From NCBI RefSeq assembly GCF_000971255.1, contig NZ_BBMC01000007.1, forward strand, positions 123,628 through 187,627: DNA of 64,000 nt. The letters run 5' to 3'. Positions 1 through 7,725 of this stretch are shown here, piece by piece; the stretch's first letter is position 1, and every line of letters begins with the position of its first letter. The position numbers were made by a program, and so were the translations under genes. Below the pieces are notes generated by a model. The model was not told where the DNA came from and did no database searches. It saw only the letters and a program-made list of their open reading frames with translations. Source of the stretch: Demequina rhizosphaerae (GTDB taxonomy: Bacteria; Actinomycetota; Actinomycetes; Actinomycetales; Demequinaceae).

Positions 1-909
1 AAGGCGGCCTACCAGAAGTCGATCGACCTGCTCCTGCGGCACGTCGAGCTCTCCGGCGCGCCGTTCGAGACCGTCGAGATCCCGTACGGCGACGCGAGCC
101 TGCCGGGCTACCTCTATCACGCCGACCCGGCCGCGGTGCCGGAGGGTGCGCTCCCGCCCGTGATGGTCCAGTGGAACGGGCTCGACTCCACCAAGGAGAT
201 GATGTACTACTCGCAGTTCCCGCAGATGCTCGCGCGTCGCGGAATCTCGACCCTCATGGTCGACACGCCCGGATCGGGCGAGGCGTTGCGCATGCGGGGA
301 CTGACGGCGCGGCACGACACCGAGGTGTGGGCCGCCGCGTGCGTCGACTTCCTCGAGACCAGGGACGATGTGGATGCAGCCCGTGTGGGCATCGTGGGCT
401 GGTCGTTGGGCGGCTACTACGCGCCGCGCGCGGCCGCGTTCGAGAAGCGCCTGCGCCTCGCGGTGGCATGGGGTGCGAACCACGACTGGGCCGCCGTGCA
501 GCGCCGCCGCCTCGACCGCGAGGGTGAGAACCCGGTCCCGCACTACTGGCAGCACGTCCAGTGGGTGTGGGGGGCGTCGAGCATGGACGACTTCCTCGAG
601 CGCACCAAGGATATGCACCTCGACGGCGTCGTCGAGCACATCACCGTGCCGTTCCTCATCACCCACGGCGCGAACGACCGTCAGATCCCGGTGGCGATGG
701 CGCACCGGTCCTTCGAGCAGGCCGTCAACAGCCCCAAGCGGGAGCTGAAGGTCTTCGACGAGCCCGAGGGCGGCACCGAGCACATCTCGATCGACCACCT
801 CGCCTACGCCGCGGCGTTCGTCGCGGACTGGGTCGCCGAGACCTTCGCGGAGCCGGCCGCCGGCGATGCGGCGGTGGTGGTGGACGCGCGCGGCGGCGCC
901 GTCGGCTGA
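1..909 (+). CDS. alpha/beta hydrolase, 5' end outside the window
   Basis: The reading frame is open from base 1, so the start lies upstream of the window. The visible 302 residues show an alpha/beta-hydrolase core: a nucleophile elbow GWSLGG (GXSXG), an acid-loop region THGANDRQIP and a late histidine in GGTEHISIDH. The layout resembles the DUF1100/prolyl-oligopeptidase-like esterase group, whose members cleave esters, amides or C-C bonds of small molecules. The substrate cannot be read from the sequence. No signal peptide is visible in the part present. The 3' end is followed by the cspA leader, so it is probably the last gene of its transcript. Confidence 0.8.
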   Translation, partial: KAAYQKSIDLLLRHVELSGAPFETVEIPYGDASLPGYLYHADPAAVPEGALPPVMVQWNGLDSTKEMMYYSQFPQMLARRGISTLMVDTPGSGEALRMRGLTARHDTEVWAAACVDFLETRDDVDAARVGIVGWSLGGYYAPRAAAFEKRLRLAVAWGANHDWAAVQRRRLDREGENPVPHYWQHVQWVWGASSMDDFLERTKDMHLDGVVEHITVPFLITHGANDRQIPVAMAHRSFEQAVNSPKRELKVFDEPEGGTEHISIDHLAYAAAFVADWVAETFAEPAAGDAAVVVDARGGAVG

Positions 910-1197
910 AGGACCTGGCTCCAGGCGCGGCCGATGCCGTACACTCGTACAAGCGAGCACCCGCTCGCGTGCTCGTCGAGTCCGGCGGACCCGGATTCCG
1001 AGCTTCGTCAGCGCCAAGGCGTGTATATCTCCGCCAGGACCGCGCATCCGGCCCCGCCGCCCGACCAGGGTGAGCACCGCATCGTGGCCCACCCCATAAG
1101 CGTCCGTCGGCTTTCGCCGCCGGTCATCCACGCACGTCGGCGCCGCCGGCGCAGCAACACCGACCGCTCCGCGGTCAGCAATACGAAGGACAGCAAT
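910..1197 (+). promoter_or_regulatory. cspA promoter and long 5' leader (candidate)
   Basis: This is 288 bases without a convincing gene. A possible -10 element TACACT lies at 940-945, which would give a leader of about 245 nt before cspA. Long structured leaders are known for cold-shock mRNAs, so the length is suggestive. The -35 match is poor. The open frame that runs into cspA from 934 has no family resemblance and is treated as leader. Confidence 0.35.
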
Positions 1198-1401
1198 ATG
1201 GCTACCGGTACCGTCAAGTGGTTCAACCCGGACAAGGGCTTCGGCTTCATCGCCCCGGACGACGGCTCGGCCGACGTCTTCGCGCACTTCAGCGCGATCA
1301 ACACGCAGGGCTTCCGCACCCTCGAGGAGAACCAGCGCGTCGAGTTCGACGCCGAGCGTGGCCCCAAGGGCATGCAGGCCGCGAACATCCGTCCGCTGTA
1401 A
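1198..1401 (+). CDS. cspA: cold-shock protein (CspA family)
   Basis: A 67-residue single CSD/OB-fold protein. It has the RNP1 motif KGFGFI and the RNP2 motif VFAHF, with the conserved start TGTVKWFN. Such proteins bind single-stranded RNA and DNA and act as RNA chaperones in the cytoplasm. The length is exactly that of the family. The ATG at 1198 is chosen because GAAGGA sits 7 nt upstream; in-frame extensions upstream have no homology-like content. A hairpin terminator follows at once, so the gene is monocistronic. Confidence 0.97.
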   Translation: MATGTVKWFNPDKGFGFIAPDDGSADVFAHFSAINTQGFRTLEENQRVEFDAERGPKGMQAANIRPL

Positions 1402-1417
1402 CTCTCAGCAGACTCGC

Positions 1418-1461
1418 AAGGCCCGTCTCGGCAGCCCTCTGGGCTTGCCGGGGCGGGCCTT
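1418..1461. terminator. hairpin terminator between cspA and the convergent oxidoreductase operon
   Basis: Inverted repeat AAGGCCCG (1418-1425) and CGGGCCTT (1454-1461), followed on the plus strand by a short pyrimidine-rich run. It lies between convergent genes and may work in both directions. Confidence 0.6.
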
Positions 1462-1470
1462 CGCCTTTCC

Positions 1471-3114
1471 CTACCTGACCTCCGGGATCATGTCGATCGC
1501 GCCGCACGGGCACTCCTCGGCGCAGATGCCGCAGCCCTTGCAGTAGTCGTAGTCGATCTCGTACCGCATCCCGGGGCCCAGCTTCTTGATCGCGTCGTCG
1601 GGGCACATCCCGAAGCAGTTGTCGCACTCGAAGCACGAGCCGCACGACATGCAGCGCCGCGCCTCGAACACCGCGTGCTCCGCGTCCAGCCCGGACAGCA
1701 CCTCCTCGAAGCCCGTCACGCGCCGCGCCGCCTCGAGCTCGGCCCGGTGCTGCTTGGGCGCGTCGGAGTAGTACCAGGGCTGCAGCCTCTCGGCGGTCGC
1801 CTCGCGCTGCACCGGCTCCGCGGGCAGCACCCGCGACGCGAGCCACGCGTCCACGGCCTTCGCCGCGCGCGCCCCGCGCCCGATCGCGTACGTCGCCGTG
1901 CGCGAGCCGGGGGAGACGTCGCCCGCCGCGAACACCCCGTCGCGACCGGTCATGAGCGTGGTGGGGTCCACCTGGACCACGCCGTCGGCCACCGTGACAT
2001 CGCCCACACCTTCGAGCAGCGTGAGGTCCGCGTCCTGCCCGACCGCGAGCATCACGGTGTCCGCGTCGAGCTCCTCGAACTCCCCGGTGCCGTGCGGCCG
2101 TCCGTCCTCGTCGAGCTCCATCTTCTCGATCGTGATGGTCGGCCCCTCGACTTGGGAGATGGTCGACAGCCACTGCACGCGCACGCCCTCGCCGACCGCG
2201 TCCTCGAGCTCCGTCGGGTGCGCCGGCATCTGCTCACGGGTGCGCCGGTAGACCACCACGGCCTCCTGCGCGCCCAGCCGCCGCGCGGTGCGGGCCGCGT
2301 CCATCGCGGTGTTGCCGCCGCCGTACACGGCCACGCGACGTCCGAGCAGGGGTGCGTGCCCCGACGCGACGTCCCGGAGCACGTCGATCGCGTCGACGAT
2401 CTTCGACGCCGCTCCCGCGGGGATGTCGACGTGGTGCGCGACGCCGGCGCCGACGGTGAGCACGACCGCGTCGAACTCGGCCTGCGCCTCGTCCAGCGAG
2501 GTGACCGGCGTCGAGCACTCGATCGTCACGCCGGTGTCCTCGATGCGGCGGATCTCCGCGGCGAGCACGTCGCGCGGCAGCCGGTACGCGGGGATGCCGT
2601 AGCGCATCATCCCGCCGGGCTCGGCGGCGGCCTCCCGGACCACCACCGCGTGCCCCAGCTGGCGCAGGTGGTAGGCGGCGGACAGCCCCGCCGGCCCCGA
2701 CCCCACCACGAGGACCGTGCGGCCGGACGATGCGGCGGGCGCCGGCAGCGCCCAGCCCCGCTCGAGCGCGGTGTCGCCCAGGAAGCGCTCGACCGCGTTG
2801 ATGCCGACCTCCTCGTCGACGTCGGTGCGGTTGCAGGACGTCTGGCAGGGGTGATAGCAGATGCGGCCCATGATCGCGGGGAACGGGTTGGCGGCCACGA
2901 GGCGCCGCCACGCGGCCTCGAATCCCGCCTCGCCCTCCTGCGTGGAGCCGAGCCAGCCGCGGATGTCCTCGCCGGACGGGCACGCGAGCGAGCACGGGGG
3001 AGCGAGCTCGACGTAGACGGGCCGCTCGGTGCGCCAGGTGCCCGTGTGGTACGCGAGCGACGTGGCCGGGCCGGTCGACAGGCCGAGCGTCGGGGGTGCG
3101 TCGTGGCTGGTCAT
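1471..3114 (-). CDS. NAD(P)/FAD-binding subunit fused to a ferredoxin domain (GltD/PorD-like)
   Basis: A 547-residue electron-transfer subunit. The N-terminal part has GltD-type cysteine motifs (CSLACP and CYHPCQTSC). Two Rossmann folds follow: VVGSGPAGLSAA for FAD and VYGGGNTAMDAA for NAD(P), then the second FAD motif GVFAAGD. The C-terminal ~60 residues carry two Cys clusters of ferredoxin type, one being CKGCGICAEECP. This is the architecture of subunits that pass electrons from a 2-oxoacid oxidoreductase to NAD(P). The start ATG at 3114 overlaps the stop of the TPP subunit by ATGA, so translation is coupled. It is the last gene of the operon. Confidence 0.88.
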   Translation of the reverse strand: MTSHDAPPTLGLSTGPATSLAYHTGTWRTERPVYVELAPPCSLACPSGEDIRGWLGSTQEGEAGFEAAWRRLVAANPFPAIMGRICYHPCQTSCNRTDVDEEVGINAVERFLGDTALERGWALPAPAASSGRTVLVVGSGPAGLSAAYHLRQLGHAVVVREAAAEPGGMMRYGIPAYRLPRDVLAAEIRRIEDTGVTIECSTPVTSLDEAQAEFDAVVLTVGAGVAHHVDIPAGAASKIVDAIDVLRDVASGHAPLLGRRVAVYGGGNTAMDAARTARRLGAQEAVVVYRRTREQMPAHPTELEDAVGEGVRVQWLSTISQVEGPTITIEKMELDEDGRPHGTGEFEELDADTVMLAVGQDADLTLLEGVGDVTVADGVVQVDPTTLMTGRDGVFAAGDVSPGSRTATYAIGRGARAAKAVDAWLASRVLPAEPVQREATAERLQPWYYSDAPKQHRAELEAARRVTGFEEVLSGLDAEHAVFEARRCMSCGSCFECDNCFGMCPDDAIKKLGPGMRYEIDYDYCKGCGICAEECPCGAIDMIPEVR

Positions 3115-4106
3115 GAGCGCTCTCCCAGGAGGTCGTAGCGGCGGATGTTGGCCTCGGCCAGGGCGCGCCACCGCTCGAGCGCGTCCTCCCCGCCGGGCTT
3201 GAACAGGTGTGCGAACCGCGCCTGCGGTCGCAGGTACTCCTCGACGTCCGCGCGCTCGCGGATGCGCTGCACGTCGGTGAGCTCGCCCGCGCGCGCCTCG
3301 ACCACGGGGAAGATCCCCGACTGCACGGCGGCCCGCGACAGCGCGATCGACTGCGACGACGACGAGCCCCAGCCGACCGGGCACGGCACGAGCACGTGGA
3401 GGTATCGCGCGCCCCGGATCGACATCGCCGTGCGCACCTTGTGCTCGAGGTCGCGCAGGTCCGCGACCGTCGCCGAGGCCACGTACGGGATCTCGTGCGC
3501 CATCGCGATCTTCACCATCGACTTGCCCTGCCCGAAGGCCTGGCCGGGCGTGCGTCCGACCGCGGGCGTGGTCGCGGTGCGGGCCGATGCGGGGGTCGCC
3601 GACGACCGCTGCACGCCGGTGTTCATGTAGCCCTGGTTGTCGTAGCAGACGTAGAGCACGTCGTCGTTGCGCTCGAACATCCCCGACACGGCCGCGAGGC
3701 CGATGTCCACGGTCCCGCCGTCGCCACCCTGCGCGAGGACGCGCACGTCGTCGCGCCCCTGCGCGTGAAGCGAGGCCGCGATGCCGGTCGCGACCGCGGC
3801 CGCGTTGGCGAACAGCGAGTGGATCCACGGCGGCTTCCACGCGCTCTCCGGGTAGAGGGTCGAGAACACCTCGAGGCAGCCGGTCGCGTTGGCGACGACG
3901 AGCTTGCCGTCGGACGCCTCGACCGCGGTGTCCATCACCCACCGCGCGGCGAGCGCCTCCGCGCAGCCCTGGCACGCGCGGTGCCCCTTGGTCAGCGAGG
4001 CCGGCCGGTCCGCGTGCGACTGGACCGAGCGCTCCGCATCGTCCAGCAGCCGCCCGCCCACCGCGAGCGTGCCCGTCTGCAGGAACGGGATGTGCACCGT
4101 GGTCAT
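3111..4106 (-). CDS. porB: 2-oxoacid:acceptor oxidoreductase, beta (TPP-binding) subunit
   Basis: A 331-residue protein of the PFOR beta family. It has the CxxC pair in HRACQGC, a further cysteine in ATGCLEVF, the TPP/Mg signature GGDGGTVDIG and a late cysteine in VPCPVGWG. These four cysteines normally hold a [4Fe-4S] cluster next to thiamine diphosphate. With the alpha and gamma subunits it would oxidatively decarboxylate a 2-oxoacid (pyruvate, 2-ketoisovalerate or an aryl-glyoxylate) with CoA. The start overlaps the alpha-subunit stop by 4 nt. Which 2-oxoacid is used cannot be told. Confidence 0.88.
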   Translation of the reverse strand: MTTVHIPFLQTGTLAVGGRLLDDAERSVQSHADRPASLTKGHRACQGCAEALAARWVMDTAVEASDGKLVVANATGCLEVFSTLYPESAWKPPWIHSLFANAAAVATGIAASLHAQGRDDVRVLAQGGDGGTVDIGLAAVSGMFERNDDVLYVCYDNQGYMNTGVQRSSATPASARTATTPAVGRTPGQAFGQGKSMVKIAMAHEIPYVASATVADLRDLEHKVRTAMSIRGARYLHVLVPCPVGWGSSSSQSIALSRAAVQSGIFPVVEARAGELTDVQRIRERADVEEYLRPQARFAHLFKPGGEDALERWRALAEANIRRYDLLGERS

Positions 4107-5332
4107 CGCGCCACCTCCGTCGCGCCCGCGGCCGGCGTGGGGACGCCGCCCTCCTTGAGGTCGAGGAACTCGAGCCTGCCCAGCTCGCCGTCGAGCGCCA
4201 TCCGCACGGCCTCCTGCAGGGACGCCTCGAGGATCGGCCGGCCGCCGAGGCCCGCCACCACCGAGTGCAGCCGCGACCGGGTGCCGGCGAGCGCGCGCCC
4301 CACGCAGCCCGTGAGCACGCCGCCCGAGCCCAGCTCGAGGGCACGGTCGATCACCATGACGTGCCGCGACTCCCCGATCGCGTCGCGGAGCGCGTCCCCG
4401 GGGAACGGCCGGAACGACGAGACGCCGACCAGCCGCACCGGGATCCCCGCGGCGCGCAGCGGCTCGAGCGCCGCCTGCAGCGTGCCGATCACCGATCCCA
4501 TCGCGACGACGACCAGATCGTCGGACGATGCGGGTGGCGCCTCCCGGTCCCGGTCGAGGGTGTCGGGGTCGTACCGGACGACGAGCCCGCCGGCCTCGCG
4601 GCCGAAGGCCTCCCGGAAGCGGTCGGACCACGACTCGATGACCGCCGCGGCGTCGAGGAAGCGCAGGTGCTGGAGGTACTTCGTCTCGGTGAAGGACTCG
4701 GGGCCGGCCATCGTGCCGATGGTCGTCGGGTTGAGGATGTCGAGCGCCTGCGTGGGCCGGTAGGGCGGCAGGAAGGCGTCCACCTGCGCGGCGGTGGGCA
4801 GCTCGACCACGTCGGAGGCGTGGGTGAGGACGAAGCCGTCCATGCACACCATCGCGGGGATGCCCAGCTCCTCGGCCGCGCCGAACGCGATGACGTGGAG
4901 GTCCGCGGCCTCCTGGTTGTCCGCCGCGAACAGCTGGAGCCAGCCCGAGTCGCGCATCGCCATCGCGTCGGAGTGGTCGTTCCAGATGTTGATGGGCGCG
5001 CCCACCGCGCGGTTCGCGACCGTCATGACGATCGGCAGGCCCATCCCGGCCGCGTTGTACACCGCCTCGGCCATGTAGAGCAGCCCCTGCGACGCGGTCG
5101 CGGTGTAGGCGCGCGAGCCGCCCGCCGAGGCGCCGATCGACACCGACATCGCGGAGAACTCGGACTCGACGTTGACGTACTCGCAGTCCGCGAGCTCGCC
5201 GGTGCGCGCCATCACGGACAGCGCCTCGACGATGTGGGTTTGCGGCGAGATGGGGTACGCGCACACCACGCCCGGCCGGCATCGCGCGACCGTCCGCGCC
5301 ACCGCCTGGGAGCCCTCGAGCACCTCGCGCAT
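4103..5332 (-). CDS. porA: 2-oxoacid:acceptor oxidoreductase, alpha subunit
   Basis: A 409-residue protein matching the pyruvate:ferredoxin oxidoreductase alpha subunit (pyrimidine-binding and domain II). Recognisable stretches are AYPISPQTHIVE near the N-terminus, VESEFSAMS and the substrate-site region SQGLLYMAEA. It works in a complex with the gamma subunit encoded just upstream and the beta subunit downstream. It lies one base from porG and overlaps porB by ATGA, so the four genes form one tightly packed operon. Confidence 0.9.
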   Translation of the reverse strand: MREVLEGSQAVARTVARCRPGVVCAYPISPQTHIVEALSVMARTGELADCEYVNVESEFSAMSVSIGASAGGSRAYTATASQGLLYMAEAVYNAAGMGLPIVMTVANRAVGAPINIWNDHSDAMAMRDSGWLQLFAADNQEAADLHVIAFGAAEELGIPAMVCMDGFVLTHASDVVELPTAAQVDAFLPPYRPTQALDILNPTTIGTMAGPESFTETKYLQHLRFLDAAAVIESWSDRFREAFGREAGGLVVRYDPDTLDRDREAPPASSDDLVVVAMGSVIGTLQAALEPLRAAGIPVRLVGVSSFRPFPGDALRDAIGESRHVMVIDRALELGSGGVLTGCVGRALAGTRSRLHSVVAGLGGRPILEASLQEAVRMALDGELGRLEFLDLKEGGVPTPAAGATEVAR

Positions 5333-5333
5333 G

Positions 5334-5927
5334 TCATCCCTCCGATCCGGCGGCCGCGCCGACCGCGGCGAGCTCGTCCCGCACGTACGCGAACGCCTCG
5401 GCGGCCGCGGCGGCGTTCGCCTCGCCCACCGCGCCGGGGAAGCGCTCGCGGAACACCTGCTGCACCGCGTCGAGCGTGATGTCGTCGGACGCCGCCGCGT
5501 AGGCCGCGAGCATCGCCGCGGCGGGCTTGGGCTTGCCCAGGTGCGTCATGGTGATCTGCATCGCCGGCACGGTGAGGACGGTGGCGTCCGCGTCCTCGGC
5601 GCCCGCGTCGGCGCGCACGGCCGTCGCGTCGGCCGCCGTGTTGACGATGACGAGCCCCCCGGGCGCGAGGCCGGCGAAGGGGCGGTCCGACGCGAGCAGC
5701 GTCGGGTCCTGGACGAGCACCACGTCGGGCGCGAGCACCGGCTCGCGCGTGCGCAGCGGCACGTCCGCGAAGCGGCAGTACGACACGACGGGCGCGCCCG
5801 TGCGTTCCGATCCGAAGGACGGGATGGCCTGCGCCTCGTGCCCCGCGAGGAAGCCCGCGCGGGCGAGCATCTCGGCGGCCGTGACGACCCCCTGGCCGCC
5901 TCGGCCGTGGACCCTGACCTGCCTCAT
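5334..5927 (-). CDS. porG: 2-oxoacid:acceptor oxidoreductase, gamma subunit
   Basis: A 197-residue gamma subunit with the family hallmarks VRVHGRGGQGVVTAAEML at the N-terminus, IPSFGSERTGAPV (CoA-site region), and LAPGGLVIVNT. It is the first gene of the oxidoreductase operon. The start ATG at 5927 is chosen because GGGAGG lies about 7 nt upstream; an upstream in-frame start (5999) would add 24 residues that are not family-like. Confidence 0.88.
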   Translation of the reverse strand: MRQVRVHGRGGQGVVTAAEMLARAGFLAGHEAQAIPSFGSERTGAPVVSYCRFADVPLRTREPVLAPDVVLVQDPTLLASDRPFAGLAPGGLVIVNTAADATAVRADAGAEDADATVLTVPAMQITMTHLGKPKPAAAMLAAYAAASDDITLDAVQQVFRERFPGAVGEANAAAAAEAFAYVRDELAAVGAAAGSEG

Positions 5928-6182
5928 GAGATCGCCTCCCGACGGCCCGGCTGCGGGTGCGGAGCACGCCCCGCGCAGGACGTCGTCGTCGACGCCCACC
6001 CGTCCACGGTATGCCCGGAGGGGTGTGCGTCTCGGGACCGAGGTCCCGGTCCCGCGAGGGGTGCCTCGGGTGCCCCCGAAGTCCTCGCGGGGAGCTCCGC
6101 CGGGACGCCCGACGGACCGGCTCGGCGCGGGCGGGGAGGGCGTCGGGAGCGGCCGGGAGACGGGGCCGTGGAGGGCCCGGGG

Positions 6183-6368
6183 TCAGCCGGGGGCGGGGGT
6201 GGGGAGCACGGCGGTCGGGTCGTCGGGCGGCGGCACCCACAGGGACGCGGCGCTCGTGGCGGCCGCGAGCAGGAGCAGGCCGAGGGCGAGCCCGAGGGCC
6301 ACAAGCGTGAGGAGGGTCGCGCGCAGCGCGCGGTCGCGCCGCGAGTCCCGCCACGCCGGTGCCGTCAT
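6183..6368 (-). CDS. small single-pass membrane protein, unknown function
   Basis: A 61-residue product with a basic N-terminus (about residues 7-16), one hydrophobic segment (about 17-43) and a short proline-rich tail. The start at 6368 is preceded by a good ribosome site, GGGAGG. It lies 255 bases upstream of porG on the same strand and back to back with the LacI-type regulator. I do not recognise a family. The 255-bp gap to porG holds no gene I can support. Confidence 0.5.
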   Translation of the reverse strand: MTAPAWRDSRRDRALRATLLTLVALGLALGLLLLAAATSAASLWVPPPDDPTAVLPTPAPG

Positions 6369-6551
6369 CTCCGGCCCCTCCCACTTCCGAAGGCGACGCG
6401 CTCCGTCACGCGCGACCGCCGGTCCTCCAGGCAGGCTAGCGCCGGATATGCAGGGATATGTGGGAAATGTCGAGAATTCACACGGTGGAAACACGGGCGC
6501 TGCGCCCTGATCGCCCCGCGGCGCCGCCCGCGCAGACCCTGCGCCTCGGGC

Positions 6552-6571
6552 TTGGCAACCGGTGTTATCGT
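6552..6571 (+). promoter_or_regulatory. regulator promoter with LacI-type operator
   Basis: The 12-mer TTGGCAACCGGT at 6552-6563 is repeated exactly in front of uxaC (7679-7690). Directly downstream is a -10-like TATCGT (6566-6571), 7 nt before the ATG of the regulator. This arrangement suggests autorepression and leaderless transcription. Only one half of the palindrome CAACCGGTTG is perfect at this copy. Confidence 0.55.
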
Positions 6572-6578
6572 GGCCCGC

Positions 6579-7601
6579 ATGACCGAGCCAGGGCAGCGTC
6601 GCTCCGGCCGCGCGGGAGCCGCCACGATCTACGACATCGCGGAACGCGCGGGCGTGAACCCGTCGACGGTGTCGCGCGCCCTCAACCATCCGGGCCGCGT
6701 GAGCGCGGCGACCGAGGCACGCATCCGCCAGGCCGCCGACGAGCTCGACTTCCACGCGAACCCCATGGCCCGGGCGCTGCCCACCGGCCGCACGCGCACC
6801 CTGGCGCTCGTGCTCGCCGACGTCACCAACCCCGTGGTCTTCGGCCTCATCCGCGGCGCCGAGCGCGCCGCCGCCGCGGCCGGCTACACGCTCGTCATCG
6901 CCGAGTCGCAGGAGTCCGGGGCGGTCGAGGCCGCGACGGTCGAGCGGGTCGCGCCCGCGGTGGACGGCATCGTGCTCGCGACATCGCGCCTCGCCGACGA
7001 CGAGATCGGCGCGATCGCCGCGCGCAAGCCCGTCGTCACCGTCAACCGCGGCGGCTCGGCCTCCGCGAACGTGTCGCCGGACGTCGAGCCGGGCATCGCC
7101 GCGCTCGTCACGCATCTGGCCGACCTCGGTCACCGCACGCTCGCCTTCCTCGCCGGCCCCGCGGACTCGTGGACGAGCACCCGGCGCTGGGGCGCGCTCT
7201 ACGCCGCCGCCCGTGCGCGGGGCCTTCACATCGTCGAGATCGGTTCGAACGCGCCCACGGTCGAGGGCGGCGGCGACGCCTACGAGCGCTGCGAGGCGTC
7301 CGGGGCGACGGCCGTCGTGGCCTACAACGACCTCATGGCGATGGGCCTCATCCAGGCCGCGCGGGCTGCCGGGCGCCGCGTGCCCGCGGACCTCAGCATC
7401 GTGGGCTTCGACGACATCTTCGGCGCCGCCCTCATCACGCCGGCGCTCACCACGGTGCGCGCGGATCTCGAGCTGGCGGGGGAGCACGCGGTCACGCACC
7501 TCCTCGCGCTCATGGGCGAGGGCGACGCGCCCGCCGACTGCGCCGAGCTCGCCACCGAGCTCGTCGTCCGCGACTCGACCGGGCCCGCGCCGACCCGCTG
7601 A
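6579..7601 (+). CDS. LacI-family transcriptional regulator of the glucuronide operon
   Basis: A 340-residue repressor. The N-terminal helix-turn-helix (about residues 15-60) reads TIYDIAERAGVNPSTVSRAL, the LacI/GalR signature, followed by a periplasmic-binding-protein-like effector domain (about 70-335) with GFDDIFGAA near the end. It should bind the operators with core CAACCGGTTG in front of itself and of uxaC, and be released by a hexuronate or glucuronide. The ATG at 6579 sits 7 nt after a -10 hexamer with no Shine-Dalgarno, consistent with a leaderless mRNA. Confidence 0.92.
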   Translation: MTEPGQRRSGRAGAATIYDIAERAGVNPSTVSRALNHPGRVSAATEARIRQAADELDFHANPMARALPTGRTRTLALVLADVTNPVVFGLIRGAERAAAAAGYTLVIAESQESGAVEAATVERVAPAVDGIVLATSRLADDEIGAIAARKPVVTVNRGGSASANVSPDVEPGIAALVTHLADLGHRTLAFLAGPADSWTSTRRWGALYAAARARGLHIVEIGSNAPTVEGGGDAYERCEASGATAVVAYNDLMAMGLIQAARAAGRRVPADLSIVGFDDIFGAALITPALTTVRADLELAGEHAVTHLLALMGEGDAPADCAELATELVVRDSTGPAPTR

Positions 7602-7678
7602 CCAGGGCCTTCGGCAACCGCTGGCCAGGCCCGATTCCCCGCCTGTGCGCGGTCCCGCCCGTCCTTGCGGCAACAGAT

Positions 7679-7718
7679 TTGGCAACCGGTTGACAAGCGC
7701 CGCGGAATCGTGTTCCAT
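7679..7718 (+). promoter_or_regulatory. uxaC operon promoter and LacI-type operator
   Basis: The palindrome CAACCGGTTG (7683-7692) lies inside TTGGCAACCGGTTGACA. A perfect -35 TTGACA (7690-7695) overlaps it. A weak -10, TTCCAT (7713-7718), follows after 17 bp and is 7 nt before the ATG at 7726. Operator and -35 overlap is the classic layout for repression. A degenerate related sequence lies at about 7612-7625. Confidence 0.65.
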
Positions 7719-7725
7719 GGCTCCC

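Noticed and set aside
934..1401. Extended N-terminus of the cold-shock protein
   Set aside because: The 88 extra residues are Arg/Ser-rich without family match; the ribosome site before 1198 and the fixed family length favour the short form.
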